A stretch of DNA of 34,684 nucleotides from Streptomyces sp. DvalAA-14 (GTDB taxonomy: Bacteria > Actinomycetota > Actinomycetes > Streptomycetales > Streptomycetaceae), in NCBI RefSeq assembly GCF_900091855.1, contig NZ_FMCH01000184.1:1-34684 (forward strand). The letters are read 5' to 3'. Numbering within the stretch: position 1 is the first letter of the stretch; each line of letters starts with the position of its first letter. Shown in pieces: positions 7,813 to 16,211 of this stretch. Position numbers and translations under genes: made by a program. Below the pieces are notes generated by a model. That model was not told where the DNA came from. It did no database searches and worked only from the letters and a program-made list of their open reading frames with translations.

Positions 7813-10377
7813 ATGAACGCGCCGTATGACGGTGATCGCGACTCTGCGGGCCAGATGCCTCCCCAGCCCGAGCAGCGTCCCGCTCCACCCGACCCCTATG
7901 TGCAGAACACCTACGCCTACGACCCCTACCAGCAGCAGGGGCCCACAGCGCAGGACCCGGTGGACGAGGCCCTCTACGACCGGGCCGCGCACCCACCGCC
8001 GCCGCCCGAGCCGGACGGCGGCCAGCACTGGCAGCGCTCCGGCTACCCGCAGATGCCCTACGGCGACAACGCGGCCACCCAGTACGTAGGAGTGGACGAC
8101 CTCGTCAGCCGGGCGGGCCAGGAGCAGCAGCCGGAAGACCCGTACGCCCATCTCTTCCGCGAGCAGGGTGCCGGCGGCGCTCCGGCGCAGCCCCAGGACC
8201 CTCGGCAGCCGGACCCGCGGCAGCACCAGCAGCCGCACCAGCAGCCGCAGCAGCCGGATCCGCGGCAGAACTACGGCCAGCAGCCCCCGCAGCAGCCGTA
8301 CCCCGACCAGGGGGGCTATCCGCAGCAGCAGTACCCGCCCCAGCAGGGTTACCAGCAGCCGCAACAGCAGCAGCCGTACGGCTACCCGCAGGCGTATCCG
8401 CAGGCGCCCGCGGACAACACGGGCACGGGTTTCTCGGAGCCGACCTACCAGGAGCCGGCCTACGGGCAGAGCGTCTACCAGACCGGCCAGTTCCCCGCCT
8501 ACGTGGACCCGCAGTGGAACGAGACCCAGTACGGGCAGGGCGCCCACGGGTACGGGCAACAGGGCTACGACCCGCGGTACGGCTACCCGTACCAGCAGCC
8601 TCAGGGGCAGCAGCCGGGCGGGCCCGGCGGCCCGGCCGGCCCGGTGGGTCCGCCCGCCGGGCCCGCTGTCGGGACAGCCGCCGAGGCACCGCTGGACGCG
8701 ACCGCCGCGGTGCCCGTCGCCGCCCCCGCCACCAGTGGCGGGCGGGCCGGCAGTGTCCTGAAGTCCAGCGCCCTGATGGCGGCGGGCACCCTGGTCTCCC
8801 GCGTCACCGGCTTCGTCCGCACGCTGGTGATCGCCGCCGCGATCGGTGTCGCCACCCTCGGCGACTCCTACGCGGTGGCCAACGTACTGCCGACGATGAT
8901 CTACATCCTCACCATCGGCGGCGGCCTCAACTCCGTCTTCGTCCCGCAGCTCGTCCGCGCGATGAAGGACGACGACGACGGCGGCCAGGCGTACGCCAAC
9001 CGGCTGCTCACCGTCGTGATGGTGCTGCTCGGCGGCATCGTGGCGGTCACCGTGATCGCGGCGCCGCTGCTGGTCCGGCTGATGTCGGCGAAGATCGCCG
9101 ACAATCCCGACACCTACAACGTGGCGATCACCTTCGCCCGCTACTGCCTGCCGACCATCTTCTTCATGGGCGTGCACGTGGTGATGGGCCAGGTGCTCAA
9201 CGCCCGCGGCCGCTTCGGCGCGATGATGTGGACGCCGGTCCTGAACAACATCGTGGTGATCTTCACCTTCCTGATGTTCATCTGGGTCTACGGCTCCTAC
9301 AGCACCACGCGGATGGACGCCACCACCATCACCCCGGAAGGCGCCCGGCTGCTGGGGCTGGGCACACTGCTCGGCCTGGTCGTGCAGTCACTGGCGATGC
9401 TGCCCTACCTGCGGGACGCCGGCTTCAAGTTCCGGCCCCGGTTCGACTGGCGCGGGCACGGCCTGGGCAAGGCCGCCAAGCTCGCCAAGTGGACCTTCTT
9501 CTTCGTCCTGGCCAATCAGGCCGGCCTGATCGTCGTCACCCAGCTGGCCACCTGGGCGGGCTCCAACGCCGACAAGGACGGCTACCAGGGCACCGGCATC
9601 ACCGCCTACAACAACGCGCTGCTGATCTGGCAGATGCCGCAGGCCATCATCACCGTCTCGGTGATGGCGGCGGTCCTGCCGCGGATCTCCCGGGCCGCCG
9701 CCGACGGGGACGTCACCGCCGTCCGCGACGACATCTCCTACGGCCTGCGCACCTCGGCGGTGGCCATGGTGCCGGCCGGCTTCGCCTTCCTCGCCCTCGG
9801 CGTGCCGATGTGCGGACTGCTCTACGCCAGTACCGGCGCCGATTCCGCCATGAACATCGGCTTCATCCTGATGGCCTTCGGCGTGGGCCTGATCCCCTTC
9901 TCGGTGCAGTACGTGATCCTGCGCGGCTTCTACGCCTTCGAGGACACCCGCACCCCCTTCTACAACACGGTGATCGTGGCCGCCGTCAACGCGGCGGCCG
10001 CCGGTATCTGCTTCCTGGTGCTGCCGGCCCGCTGGGCCGTGGTCGGCATGGGCTTCGCCTACGGCCTCGCCTACGCGGTCGGCGTCGGAGTGGCCGCCAA
10101 GCGGCTGCGCGGCCGTCTCAACGGCGACCTGGACGGGCGGCGGGTGATCCGGACCTACGCCCGGCTGGTCGGTGCCTGCATCCCGGCCGCGGCCGTGGCC
10201 GGAGTCGCGGTCTACATCGTCCGGGGCGCGCTCGGCACCGGCGCGGTCGGATCCTTCGCGGCCCTCCTGGTCGGCGGTGTGCTGCTGCTCGGTCTGTTCG
10301 TCGTCGCCGCCAAGCGGATGAGGATCGAGGAGATGACCGCGATGATCGGTATGGTGCGGGGCCGCCTCGGACGCTGA
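7813..10377 (+). CDS. murJ: Lipid II flippase MurJ (MviN) with long Q/P/Y-rich N-terminal extension
   Basis: MurJ moves lipid II across the cytoplasmic membrane for peptidoglycan synthesis. Residues from about 313 to the C-terminus form the MOP-superfamily core with about 14 hydrophobic segments, starting SSALMAAGTLVSRVTGFVRT, the characteristic first helix with conserved arginines. The first ~300 residues are cytoplasmic low complexity, rich in Gln, Pro, Tyr and Gly, encoded by CAG/CCG-rich near-repeats (about 8160-8620). The protein is 854 residues, against roughly 510 for E. coli MurJ; the extra length is N-terminal, not the C-terminal pseudokinase of mycobacterial MurJ, which is here a separate downstream gene. 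ATG 7813 has AAGGTGGGG upstream, 26 nt after the DUF6049 gene. Confidence 0.93.
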   Translation: MNAPYDGDRDSAGQMPPQPEQRPAPPDPYVQNTYAYDPYQQQGPTAQDPVDEALYDRAAHPPPPPEPDGGQHWQRSGYPQMPYGDNAATQYVGVDDLVSRAGQEQQPEDPYAHLFREQGAGGAPAQPQDPRQPDPRQHQQPHQQPQQPDPRQNYGQQPPQQPYPDQGGYPQQQYPPQQGYQQPQQQQPYGYPQAYPQAPADNTGTGFSEPTYQEPAYGQSVYQTGQFPAYVDPQWNETQYGQGAHGYGQQGYDPRYGYPYQQPQGQQPGGPGGPAGPVGPPAGPAVGTAAEAPLDATAAVPVAAPATSGGRAGSVLKSSALMAAGTLVSRVTGFVRTLVIAAAIGVATLGDSYAVANVLPTMIYILTIGGGLNSVFVPQLVRAMKDDDDGGQAYANRLLTVVMVLLGGIVAVTVIAAPLLVRLMSAKIADNPDTYNVAITFARYCLPTIFFMGVHVVMGQVLNARGRFGAMMWTPVLNNIVVIFTFLMFIWVYGSYSTTRMDATTITPEGARLLGLGTLLGLVVQSLAMLPYLRDAGFKFRPRFDWRGHGLGKAAKLAKWTFFFVLANQAGLIVVTQLATWAGSNADKDGYQGTGITAYNNALLIWQMPQAIITVSVMAAVLPRISRAAADGDVTAVRDDISYGLRTSAVAMVPAGFAFLALGVPMCGLLYASTGADSAMNIGFILMAFGVGLIPFSVQYVILRGFYAFEDTRTPFYNTVIVAAVNAAAAGICFLVLPARWAVVGMGFAYGLAYAVGVGVAAKRLRGRLNGDLDGRRVIRTYARLVGACIPAAAVAGVAVYIVRGALGTGAVGSFAALLVGGVLLLGLFVVAAKRMRIEEMTAMIGMVRGRLGR

Positions 10378-10517
10378 TCCCGGCGGCGAACCACCCCGAG
10401 CGCGCTGCCGCGCAACCATCACGGCCCTCTGTGTGTCGTGCATAGCGGTGGAGTGCGGGCACAATTGTCTTCGGCTGGACGTGAGATCGCGCAATGGATG
10501 GGGAGGCAGGAACGACG

Positions 10518-12431
10518 GTGGCGGATCGGAGCACGGCCGCCGTCGGAGTGGCCAATGAGGGCGGCGAGACGCCGCCTGTCGCGCAACTGGGCGACGCCAC
10601 ATCCGGCGGAACGACGACTGATGACCAGACCGACGGCACAACCGACGGCGCCGCGGCCTCGGCCGCGGCGGAGGAGCAGCCGACCACCGTCCTGCTCGCC
10701 GCGGACGCGGCGACCGGCGACAACACCCGGGCCGCCGCGCCCGACACCGACACCCCCGGCGAAGCCGGGCCGGACCGCGTGAACACCGCCGGCGGACCCG
10801 ACAAGCCCGCCGCCGCACTGGCCGAAGGCGAAACCGAAGCCGAAGCCGAAGCCGAAGTCAAAGCCGCGACCGCGACCGGCGGCGCCGCGCACCCCGTGCG
10901 TCCCGCCGCCCGCAGCACACCGCCGGAACTGCACAGCGGTCACAAGCTGGCCCGCCGCTACCAGTTGGCGGAATGCGTGACCCGGGTGGACGGCTTCAGC
11001 AGCTGGCGCGCGGTGGACGAGAAGCTCCGCCGCGCGGTCGGCATCCACATCCTGCCCGCCGACCACGCACGCGCCCGCCAGGTGATGGCAGCGGCCCGTT
11101 CCGCCGCTCTGCTCGGCGACGCGCGCTTCGTCCAAGTCCTCGACGCCGTCGAGGAGAACGACCTGGTGTACGTCATCCACGAGTGGCTGCCCGACGCCAC
11201 CTCGCTGGCCGACCTGCTGATCGCCGGTCCGCTGGAGCCCCACGAGGCGTACCAGATGGCCAGTCAGGTATCCCAGGGCATGGCGGCCGCGCACCGCGAG
11301 GGACTGGCGCATCTGCGCCTCGACCCGGGCGCGGTACTGCGGACGGTCTCCGGGCAGTACCGCATCCGCGGGCTGGCCGTCGCCGCCGCGCTGCGCGGGC
11401 TCAACTCGGAGGGGCCCCAGCGGCAGGACACCGAGGCGATCGGTGCGCTGCTCTACGCCTCCTTGACCCAGCGCTGGCCCTACGAGGAGGACGCGCACGG
11501 CCTCACCGGCCTGCCCAAGGGCGTCGGCCTGGTCGCACCCGACCAGGTCCGGGCGGGCATCCACCGGGGTCTGTCCGAGGTCGCCATGCGCGCGCTGGTG
11601 AACGACGGCGCGACCGCCTCCCGGGAGGAGCCGCCCTGCACCACCCCGGAGGAGCTGGCTAAGGCCATCGCGGGCGTCCCCCGGATCCGGCCGCCGGAGC
11701 ATGCCGCGCCAGTGTACCGGCCCGCCGCTTTCCAGCAGCCGCCCCCGGCGCCCGGCCGCCCGGCCCGGGCGCCGCTGAACGCGCCCGAAGTACTGCCTCC
11801 CGCGCTGCCCGGCCGTACCGGCAAGGCACTGAAGTGGGCTGTCGCCGTGCTGGTGATCGTGGCGATCGGCCTGGGCAGCTGGCAGCTGGCGGACGCGCTG
11901 CAGTCCAACGAGAACCGGTCCGGGAGCACCCCGCCGGCCGGCCAGAACGGCGGCGGTCAGCAGCAGGCCGCCCGGCCCGCGGTCGGTCCGGTCGCCATCG
12001 TCCGCGGCAAGGACTTCGACCCGCAGGGCAGCAACGGCGAGAACCCCACCCAGGTGCCGAAGGCGTTCGACAAGGACCCGTCCACCTTCTGGCAGACCCA
12101 GAACTATTTGGGCCGACCCGACTTCGGGGGGCTCAAGTCCGGCGTCGGAATCATCTTGGACCTGGGCAGCGCCCACAACGTCAGCGCGGTGAAGGTCGGC
12201 TTCCTGGGGGACACCTCGGTCCAGCTGATGGCGGCCTCCGCGGGCACCACCACGATGCCCACCGATCTCGGTGCGTTCTCGAAGGTGGCCGGCGGGGACG
12301 GCACCGAGGTGACCCTGAAACCCGGTGCCAAGCTGACCTCGCGCTTCCTGCTGGTATGGCTGACCAAGCTGCCGCTGACGGATGACGGCCAGTACCGCGG
12401 CAAGGTCACCGAGATCAGCGTCACGGGCTGA
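10518..12431 (+). CDS. Membrane pseudokinase with C-terminal discoidin-like outer domain
   Basis: A 637-residue protein in four parts: an acidic Ala/Thr-rich disordered N-terminus (1-140, with an AEAEAE run); a protein-kinase-like domain (about 145-390); one TM helix (about 437-458, WAVAVLVIVAIGLGSW); and an extracytoplasmic beta-sandwich (about 490-637) resembling discoidin/F5-F8C or carbohydrate-binding modules. Catalysis looks lost: the HRDLKPxN loop reads HLRLDPGAV, and the DFG position reads RGLA, so catalytic Asp, Lys, Asn and metal-binding Asp are all missing. The same kinase-TM-jellyroll order forms the C-terminal half of mycobacterial MurJ (Rv3910), whose pseudokinase recruits an FHA protein after phosphorylation. 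I infer a regulator of the adjacent MurJ. GTG 10518 (GGAGG upstream) is preferred; ATG 10494 is possible. Confidence 0.85.
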   Translation: MADRSTAAVGVANEGGETPPVAQLGDATSGGTTTDDQTDGTTDGAAASAAAEEQPTTVLLAADAATGDNTRAAAPDTDTPGEAGPDRVNTAGGPDKPAAALAEGETEAEAEAEVKAATATGGAAHPVRPAARSTPPELHSGHKLARRYQLAECVTRVDGFSSWRAVDEKLRRAVGIHILPADHARARQVMAAARSAALLGDARFVQVLDAVEENDLVYVIHEWLPDATSLADLLIAGPLEPHEAYQMASQVSQGMAAAHREGLAHLRLDPGAVLRTVSGQYRIRGLAVAAALRGLNSEGPQRQDTEAIGALLYASLTQRWPYEEDAHGLTGLPKGVGLVAPDQVRAGIHRGLSEVAMRALVNDGATASREEPPCTTPEELAKAIAGVPRIRPPEHAAPVYRPAAFQQPPPAPGRPARAPLNAPEVLPPALPGRTGKALKWAVAVLVIVAIGLGSWQLADALQSNENRSGSTPPAGQNGGGQQQAARPAVGPVAIVRGKDFDPQGSNGENPTQVPKAFDKDPSTFWQTQNYLGRPDFGGLKSGVGIILDLGSAHNVSAVKVGFLGDTSVQLMAASAGTTTMPTDLGAFSKVAGGDGTEVTLKPGAKLTSRFLLVWLTKLPLTDDGQYRGKVTEISVTG

Positions 12432-12458
12432 GCGCACGGCGGACGGGGGGAGCCGACG

Positions 12459-13130
12459 GTGCAGGGAAACCCGTTCGCGGACGCCGACGACGCCGAACTG
12501 CTCGCCCGCCACGTGGCGGGCGAGCCCGATGCCTTCGGTGAGCTCGTGCGCCGGCACCGGGACCGGCTGTGGGCGGTGGCGCTGCGGACACTCGGCGACC
12601 GGGAGGAGGCGGCGGACGCCGTCCAGGACGCGCTGGTGTCGGCGTTCCGGGCCGCCCACACCTTCCGCGGCCAGTCCGCGGTCACCACCTGGCTGCACCG
12701 GATCACGGTGAACGCCTGCCTGGACCGCGTTCGCCGGACCGCATCCCGCCGCACCGCCCCGATCGCCGACGACGGGAACTTCGAGGCCCTGATGGAGCCG
12801 CACGAGTCGGCCGAGGCGCCGGCCGAGCGCGGGGAACTCCACCGGGAACTACTGGCTGCACTGTCCACGCTGCCGCCCGAGCAGCGGGCCGCCCTCGTCC
12901 TGGTGGACATGCAGGGCTACCCCGTCGCCGAGGCTGCCGCGCTGCTGGACGTGCCGACCGGCACCGTGAAGAGCAGATGCGCCCGCGGGCGCGCCCGGCT
13001 GCTGCCGCTCCTCACCCATCTGCGGGCCGACGGCATGGATAGCGCCGTCGACAGCGGGGGAAGGAACCGGGCGGAGGGGACATCCGTCACAGAGACGGGA
13101 ACAGAGCAGGGCGGAGGTGGCCACCGATGA
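12459..13130 (+). CDS. sigM: ECF RNA polymerase sigma factor, SigM type
   Basis: A 223-residue group 4 sigma factor. Sigma region 2 (about 15-90) shows AFGELVRRHRDRLWAVALRT, the DREEAADAVQDALVSAF segment and TWLHRITVNACLDRVRR. Sigma region 4 (about 128-185) shows LPPEQRAALVLVDMQGYPVA, AAALLDVPTGTVKSRCARGR. There is no sigma 1 or 3. The GTG start (12459) follows a GGGGGGAG site. The stop overlaps the next gene by 4 bp (ATGA), giving translational coupling with a zinc-finger anti-sigma factor. The order murJ, pseudokinase, sigM, anti-sigma, trxB matches what I recall for mycobacterial Rv3910-Rv3913, which supports the SigM name. Its regulon cannot be read here. Confidence 0.9.
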   Translation: MQGNPFADADDAELLARHVAGEPDAFGELVRRHRDRLWAVALRTLGDREEAADAVQDALVSAFRAAHTFRGQSAVTTWLHRITVNACLDRVRRTASRRTAPIADDGNFEALMEPHESAEAPAERGELHRELLAALSTLPPEQRAALVLVDMQGYPVAEAAALLDVPTGTVKSRCARGRARLLPLLTHLRADGMDSAVDSGGRNRAEGTSVTETGTEQGGGGHR

Positions 13131-13999
13131 CAGCGACGACGGGTTCGGGAACGGACCCCCATCCCGAGGTCACCGAGATCTCCGACCTGACCGAGGGGCT
13201 GCTCCCACCCCGGCGCGCCGCCGAAGTCCGGGAGCACCTCACCGGCTGCGCCCTGTGTGCGGACGTCCTGGCCTCCTTGACGGAGATCCGCGACCTGCTG
13301 GGCACACTGCCGGGGCCGACCCGGATGCCCGCCGACGTGGCCGGCCGGATCGACGCGGCGCTGGCCGCCGAGGCCCTGCTCGACGCCACCTTGCCGAGTC
13401 AGCGTGTTTCACGTGAAACATCGTCGAGCACCCATGTTCCACGTGAAACATCGCCCGCCGTCTACCGCGATCCGCGCCCGCGCAAGCGACGGCCCGGACT
13501 GCTGCTGGCCGCGTCGGTGGCCGGGGTGGCTCTTCTGACCGGCGCCCTGTACGAGGCGGCGTCCAGCGGCGGGGGCGGCTCGGGCGGCGACGACGCCTCC
13601 AGCTCCATGAAGAAGGTCGAGGGATCGTCCGCCGTACCGGCCGCCGGCCCCGTCGCGGACCAGGTGGCCGCCCAGGTGCGGCAACTGCTCGGCAAGCGCG
13701 TCCCGGCGTCCGTCGGGACCCCCGGCAAGGGTGGCAATTCCCCGATGCTCGACCGGGGCACTACTGCGGCCGGCGGGACCGACGCGGCGAGCGGCGTGCC
13801 CTCGTGTGTCCTCAAGGGCACCCGGCAGTCCCAGCCGCTGCTCACCGCGGAGCGCTATCTCTTCCGGGGCACCGATTCCTACCTGGTCGTCCTGTCGCAT
13901 CCCGACGACAGCTCCCTGGTGGACGCCTACGTGGTGAATGCCTCCTGTACGGCCTCCAGCCCGGGCGTACTGCTCTTCCGGAGCACCTATCCACGCTGA
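13127..13999 (+). CDS. Zinc-finger anti-sigma factor partner of SigM, containing two parS-like sites
   Basis: A 290-residue type II-like membrane protein. The N-terminal ZAS motif H37-x3-C41-x2-C44 (EHLTGCALCADVL) is typical of zinc-binding anti-sigma domains that sequester ECF factors. One TM helix lies near 124-143 (LLLAASVAGVALLTGAL), followed by an extracytoplasmic domain containing two cysteines. Between the anti-sigma domain and the TM helix, a linker (94-108) encodes VSRET and VPRET, because the DNA there is a pair of parS sites. Translationally coupled to sigM by ATGA overlap, with GGAGG at 13112-13116. The sensed signal is unknown; the location next to MurJ and trxBA suggests envelope or thiol stress. 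The length exceeds that of minimal anti-sigma factors because of the outer domain. Confidence 0.88.
   Translation: MTATTGSGTDPHPEVTEISDLTEGLLPPRRAAEVREHLTGCALCADVLASLTEIRDLLGTLPGPTRMPADVAGRIDAALAAEALLDATLPSQRVSRETSSSTHVPRETSPAVYRDPRPRKRRPGLLLAASVAGVALLTGALYEAASSGGGGSGGDDASSSMKKVEGSSAVPAAGPVADQVAAQVRQLLGKRVPASVGTPGKGGNSPMLDRGTTAAGGTDAASGVPSCVLKGTRQSQPLLTAERYLFRGTDSYLVVLSHPDDSSLVDAYVVNASCTASSPGVLLFRSTYPR
13405..13420. other. parS: parS site 4, within the anti-sigma gene
   Basis: TGTTTCACGTGAAACA, an exact match to the Streptomyces parS consensus, lying in the coding sequence and read as VSRET. Confidence 0.93.
13435..13450. other. parS: parS-like site 5 (hybrid arms), within the anti-sigma gene
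   Basis: TGTTCCACGTGAAACA combines a TTCC left arm with a GAAAC right arm, so it is asymmetric at one position. Its centre is 30 bp from site 4. It is read as VPRET. Confidence 0.75.
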
Positions 14000-14020
14000 G
14001 CCAGGGCGGCGCACTGCCAG

Positions 14021-14047
14021 GGGAATGCCGGGCCCGTAGGATCCGTT
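14021..14047 (+). promoter_or_regulatory. SigR-type promoter of trxBA
   Basis: GGGAAT (14021-14026), 18 nt, then GTT (14045-14047) matches the GGAAT-N18/19-GTT consensus of the thiol-oxidative-stress sigma factor SigR, known to drive trxBA in Streptomyces coelicolor. It lies about 60 nt upstream of the trxB start. Confidence 0.8.
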
Positions 14048-14108
14048 AGGCAGGACGTGAGTCCAGCAATGGTCCCCACAGCAGTCCGCAGAGACGAGGA
14101 AGACACCC

Positions 14109-15059
14109 GTGAGCGACGTCCGTAATGTCATCATCATCGGCTCGGGGCCCGCGGGATACACCGCGGCGCTCTATACGGCGCGTGCCTCGCTCAACCCGCT
14201 GGTGTTCGAAGGATCGGTCACCGCCGGCGGCGCGCTGATGAACACCACCGAAGTGGAGAACTTCCCCGGGTTCCGCGACGGCATCCTGGGCCCGGATCTG
14301 ATGGACAACATGCGGGCCCAGGCCGAGCGCTTCGGCGCCGAGCTGATCCCGGACGACGTGACCGCCGTCGACTTCAGCGGTGACATCAAGACCGTCACCG
14401 ACTCGGCCGGCACCGTGCACCGGGCCAAGACCGTCATCGTCACCACTGGTTCGCAGCACCGCAAGCTCAACCTCCCCAACGAGGACCAGCTCTCGGGGCG
14501 CGGCGTCTCCTGGTGTGCCACCTGTGACGGCTTCTTCTTCCGTGAGCAGGAGATCGCGGTCATCGGCGGCGGCGACACCGCGATGGAGGAAGCGACCTTC
14601 CTCTCCCGGTTCGCCAAGTCGGTGAAGATCGTGCACCGCCGGGACAGCCTGCGCGCGTCCAAGGCGATGCAGGAGCGCGCGTTCGCCGACCCGAAGATCT
14701 CCTTCGTGTGGGACAGCGAGGTCGCGGAGATCCACGGCGACGGCAAGCTGTCCGGGCTGACCCTGCGGAACACCAGGACGGGCGAGACCTCCAAGCTGCC
14801 CGTCACCGGGCTGTTCATCGCCATCGGCCACGACCCGCGCACCGAGCTGTTCAAGGGACTGCTCGACCTGGACGCCGAGGGATACCTCACCGTGCAGGCT
14901 CCCACGACCCGCACCAACATCCCCGGCGTCTTCGCGGCCGGCGATGTGGTGGACCACAGCTACCGCCAGGCGATCACCGCGGCCGGTACCGGCTGCTCCG
15001 CCGCGCTGGACGCCGAGCGCTACCTGGCGGCGCTTGCCGACGCCGAGAAGACCGCCTGA
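14109..15059 (+). CDS. trxB: Thioredoxin-disulfide reductase
   Basis: This flavoenzyme uses NADPH to reduce thioredoxin. The 316-residue protein has an FAD-binding N-terminus ([18 protein letters not shown]), the redox-active CATC motif at 136-139 in [10 protein letters not shown], an NADPH-binding [10 protein letters not shown] and a closing FAD motif [10 protein letters not shown]. All catalytic residues are present and the length is usual for the low-molecular-weight type. GTG 14109 has GAGGAAG upstream. trxA follows after 55 nt, so the two form a reductase-substrate operon. The SigR-type promoter upstream implies induction by disulfide stress. Confidence 0.97.
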   Translation: MSDVRNVIIIGSGPAGYTAALYTARASLNPLVFEGSVTAGGALMNTTEVENFPGFRDGILGPDLMDNMRAQAERFGAELIPDDVTAVDFSGDIKTVTDSAGTVHRAKTVIVTTGSQHRKLNLPNEDQLSGRGVSWCATCDGFFFREQEIAVIGGGDTAMEEATFLSRFAKSVKIVHRRDSLRASKAMQERAFADPKISFVWDSEVAEIHGDGKLSGLTLRNTRTGETSKLPVTGLFIAIGHDPRTELFKGLLDLDAEGYLTVQAPTTRTNIPGVFAAGDVVDHSYRQAITAAGTGCSAALDAERYLAALADAEKTA

Positions 15060-15114
15060 TCCGCTTCTGCCCCATCACCCCTCCGTAACGCATCACGACC
15101 CTGAGGAGACCGCC

Positions 15115-15444
15115 GTGGCCGGCAACACCAAGCCCGTAACCGATGAGACCTTTGCCGACGAGGTACTCGCCAGCGACAAGCCCGTGCTGGTGGACTTCTG
15201 GGCCGAGTGGTGCGGCCCGTGCCGCCAGATCGCCCCCTCGCTGGAGGCCATCGCCGCAGAGCACCCGGACGAGATCACCATCGTCAAGCTCAACATCGAC
15301 GAGAACCCGGTCACCGCGGCCAAGTACGGTGTGATGTCCATCCCGACCCTCAACGTGTACAAGGGCGGCGAGGTCGTGAAGACCATCGTCGGCGCCAAGC
15401 CGCGTGCCGCTCTGGAGCGCGACCTCGCCGACTTCATCGGCTGA
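15115..15444 (+). CDS. trxA: Thioredoxin
   Basis: A 109-residue cytoplasmic thioredoxin that reduces protein disulfides. The active site W32-CGPC-36 (FWAEWCGPC), the cis-proline region MSIPTLNVYKGG and the C-terminal VGAKPRAALERDLADFI are all present. GTG 15115 is preceded by GAGGAG at 7 nt. A longer reading from upstream overlaps the end of trxB and is not conserved-looking. It is the second gene of trxBA and ends 8 bp before a 50-bp perfect palindrome that contains parS. Confidence 0.96.
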   Translation: MAGNTKPVTDETFADEVLASDKPVLVDFWAEWCGPCRQIAPSLEAIAAEHPDEITIVKLNIDENPVTAAKYGVMSIPTLNVYKGGEVVKTIVGAKPRAALERDLADFIG

Positions 15445-15452
15445 CACGACAC

Positions 15453-15502
15453 CGGCGGCGGCCGGTCACTGTTCCACGTGGAACAGTGACCGGCCGCCGC
15501 CG
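15453..15502. terminator. 50-bp perfect palindrome: bidirectional terminator with parS at its apex
   Basis: Bases 15453-15477 pair without mismatch with 15502-15478. The outer stem (CGGCGGCGGCCGGTCAC and its complement) is strongly GC-rich and the centre is parS. It lies 8 nt after the trxA stop and 36 nt from the convergent GNAT stop, the ideal place for a shared terminator. It repeats the design seen at 3568-3613 with unrelated outer arms. Confidence 0.75.
15470..15485. other. parS: parS site 6
   Basis: TGTTCCACGTGGAACA at the centre of the 50-bp palindrome between trxA and the GNAT gene. Confidence 0.85.
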
Positions 15503-15538
15503 TTTGCGTGCCGCCCACTCAGTGAGCGACCCGGCCGC

Positions 15539-16156
15539 CTAGAGCGGTCGCAGCGCGGGCTCCTTCTGGACGGCGCCCAGCAGACGGTCGATCGCCATCT
15601 CCACGTCTTCCTTCCAGGAGATCGTGGAACGCAGCTCCAGCCGCAGCCGGGGGTAACGCGGGTGCGGACGAACTGTTTTGAAGCCGACCGCGGTCAGATG
15701 GTCGGCCGGCAGCACGCAACCGGGCGCGTCCCACCTGGCGTCGCCGAACGCCTCGATCGCCTTGAAGCCGCGCCGGACCAGGTCCTTGGCGACGGTCTGA
15801 ACCAGTACTCGCCCGATGCCCTGCCCCTGATAGCCCGGCAGGACCCGAGCGGTCATCAGCTGCACGGCGTCCGCCGAGACCGGACTGGTCGGGAAAGCCG
15901 TCGAGCGGGGTACATACGCGGCCGGGGCGTAGAGCACAAAGCCCACCGGCGCCTCGTCCACATAGACGACCCGGCCGCAGGAACCCCACTCCAGCAGGAC
16001 CGCGGAGATCCAGGCTTCCTTCTCCAGCTCGGGCTTGCCGGCCTGCACGGCGGCCTCGCCGCTGACCGGGTCCAGTTCCCAGAACACGCAGCGGCGGCAG
16101 GGTTTGGGGAGGTCCGGGAGATTGTCCAGAGTGAGTGGTACCAGCCGACGTCCCAT
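15539..16156 (-). CDS. GNAT family N-acetyltransferase
   Basis: A 205-residue GCN5-related acetyltransferase. The acetyl-CoA pyrophosphate-binding motif appears as RVLPGYQGQGIGRVLVQTVAKDL (R/QxxGxG/A within). An N-terminal segment with PCRRCVFWELD is typical of an actinobacterial subgroup. Start ATG 16156 gives MGRRLVPLTLDNLPDLPKPC; an upstream extension crosses the parB terminator and is rejected. The substrate is unknown. It sits between parB and convergent trxA, as its likely mycobacterial counterpart (Rv3916c, from memory) does next to parB. It is downstream of parAB in the same direction but separated by a strong terminator, so it probably has its own promoter, which I could not identify. 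Confidence 0.85.
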   Translation of the reverse strand: MGRRLVPLTLDNLPDLPKPCRRCVFWELDPVSGEAAVQAGKPELEKEAWISAVLLEWGSCGRVVYVDEAPVGFVLYAPAAYVPRSTAFPTSPVSADAVQLMTARVLPGYQGQGIGRVLVQTVAKDLVRRGFKAIEAFGDARWDAPGCVLPADHLTAVGFKTVRPHPRYPRLRLELRSTISWKEDVEMAIDRLLGAVQKEPALRPL

Positions 16157-16211
16157 GTGGCCAAGACCCCGTTTCTGTCGCGAACCGAACCGTCCTCGGG
16201 CAGGCAGCCCC

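Noticed and set aside
8160-8620. CAG/CCG-rich repetitive stretch in murJ
   Set aside because: It is an in-frame Q/P/Y-rich low-complexity coding region, not a CRISPR array or structural repeat.
10829-10866. GCCGAA hexamer run
   Set aside because: In-frame Ala-Glu codon repeats in the disordered N-terminus of the pseudokinase; no separate function is suggested.
12500-12525. 26-bp perfect palindrome with CACGTG centre in sigM
   Set aside because: It encodes the conserved ECF region 2 segment LLARHVAGEP and its arms do not match parS beyond CACGTG, so it is probably a coding coincidence.
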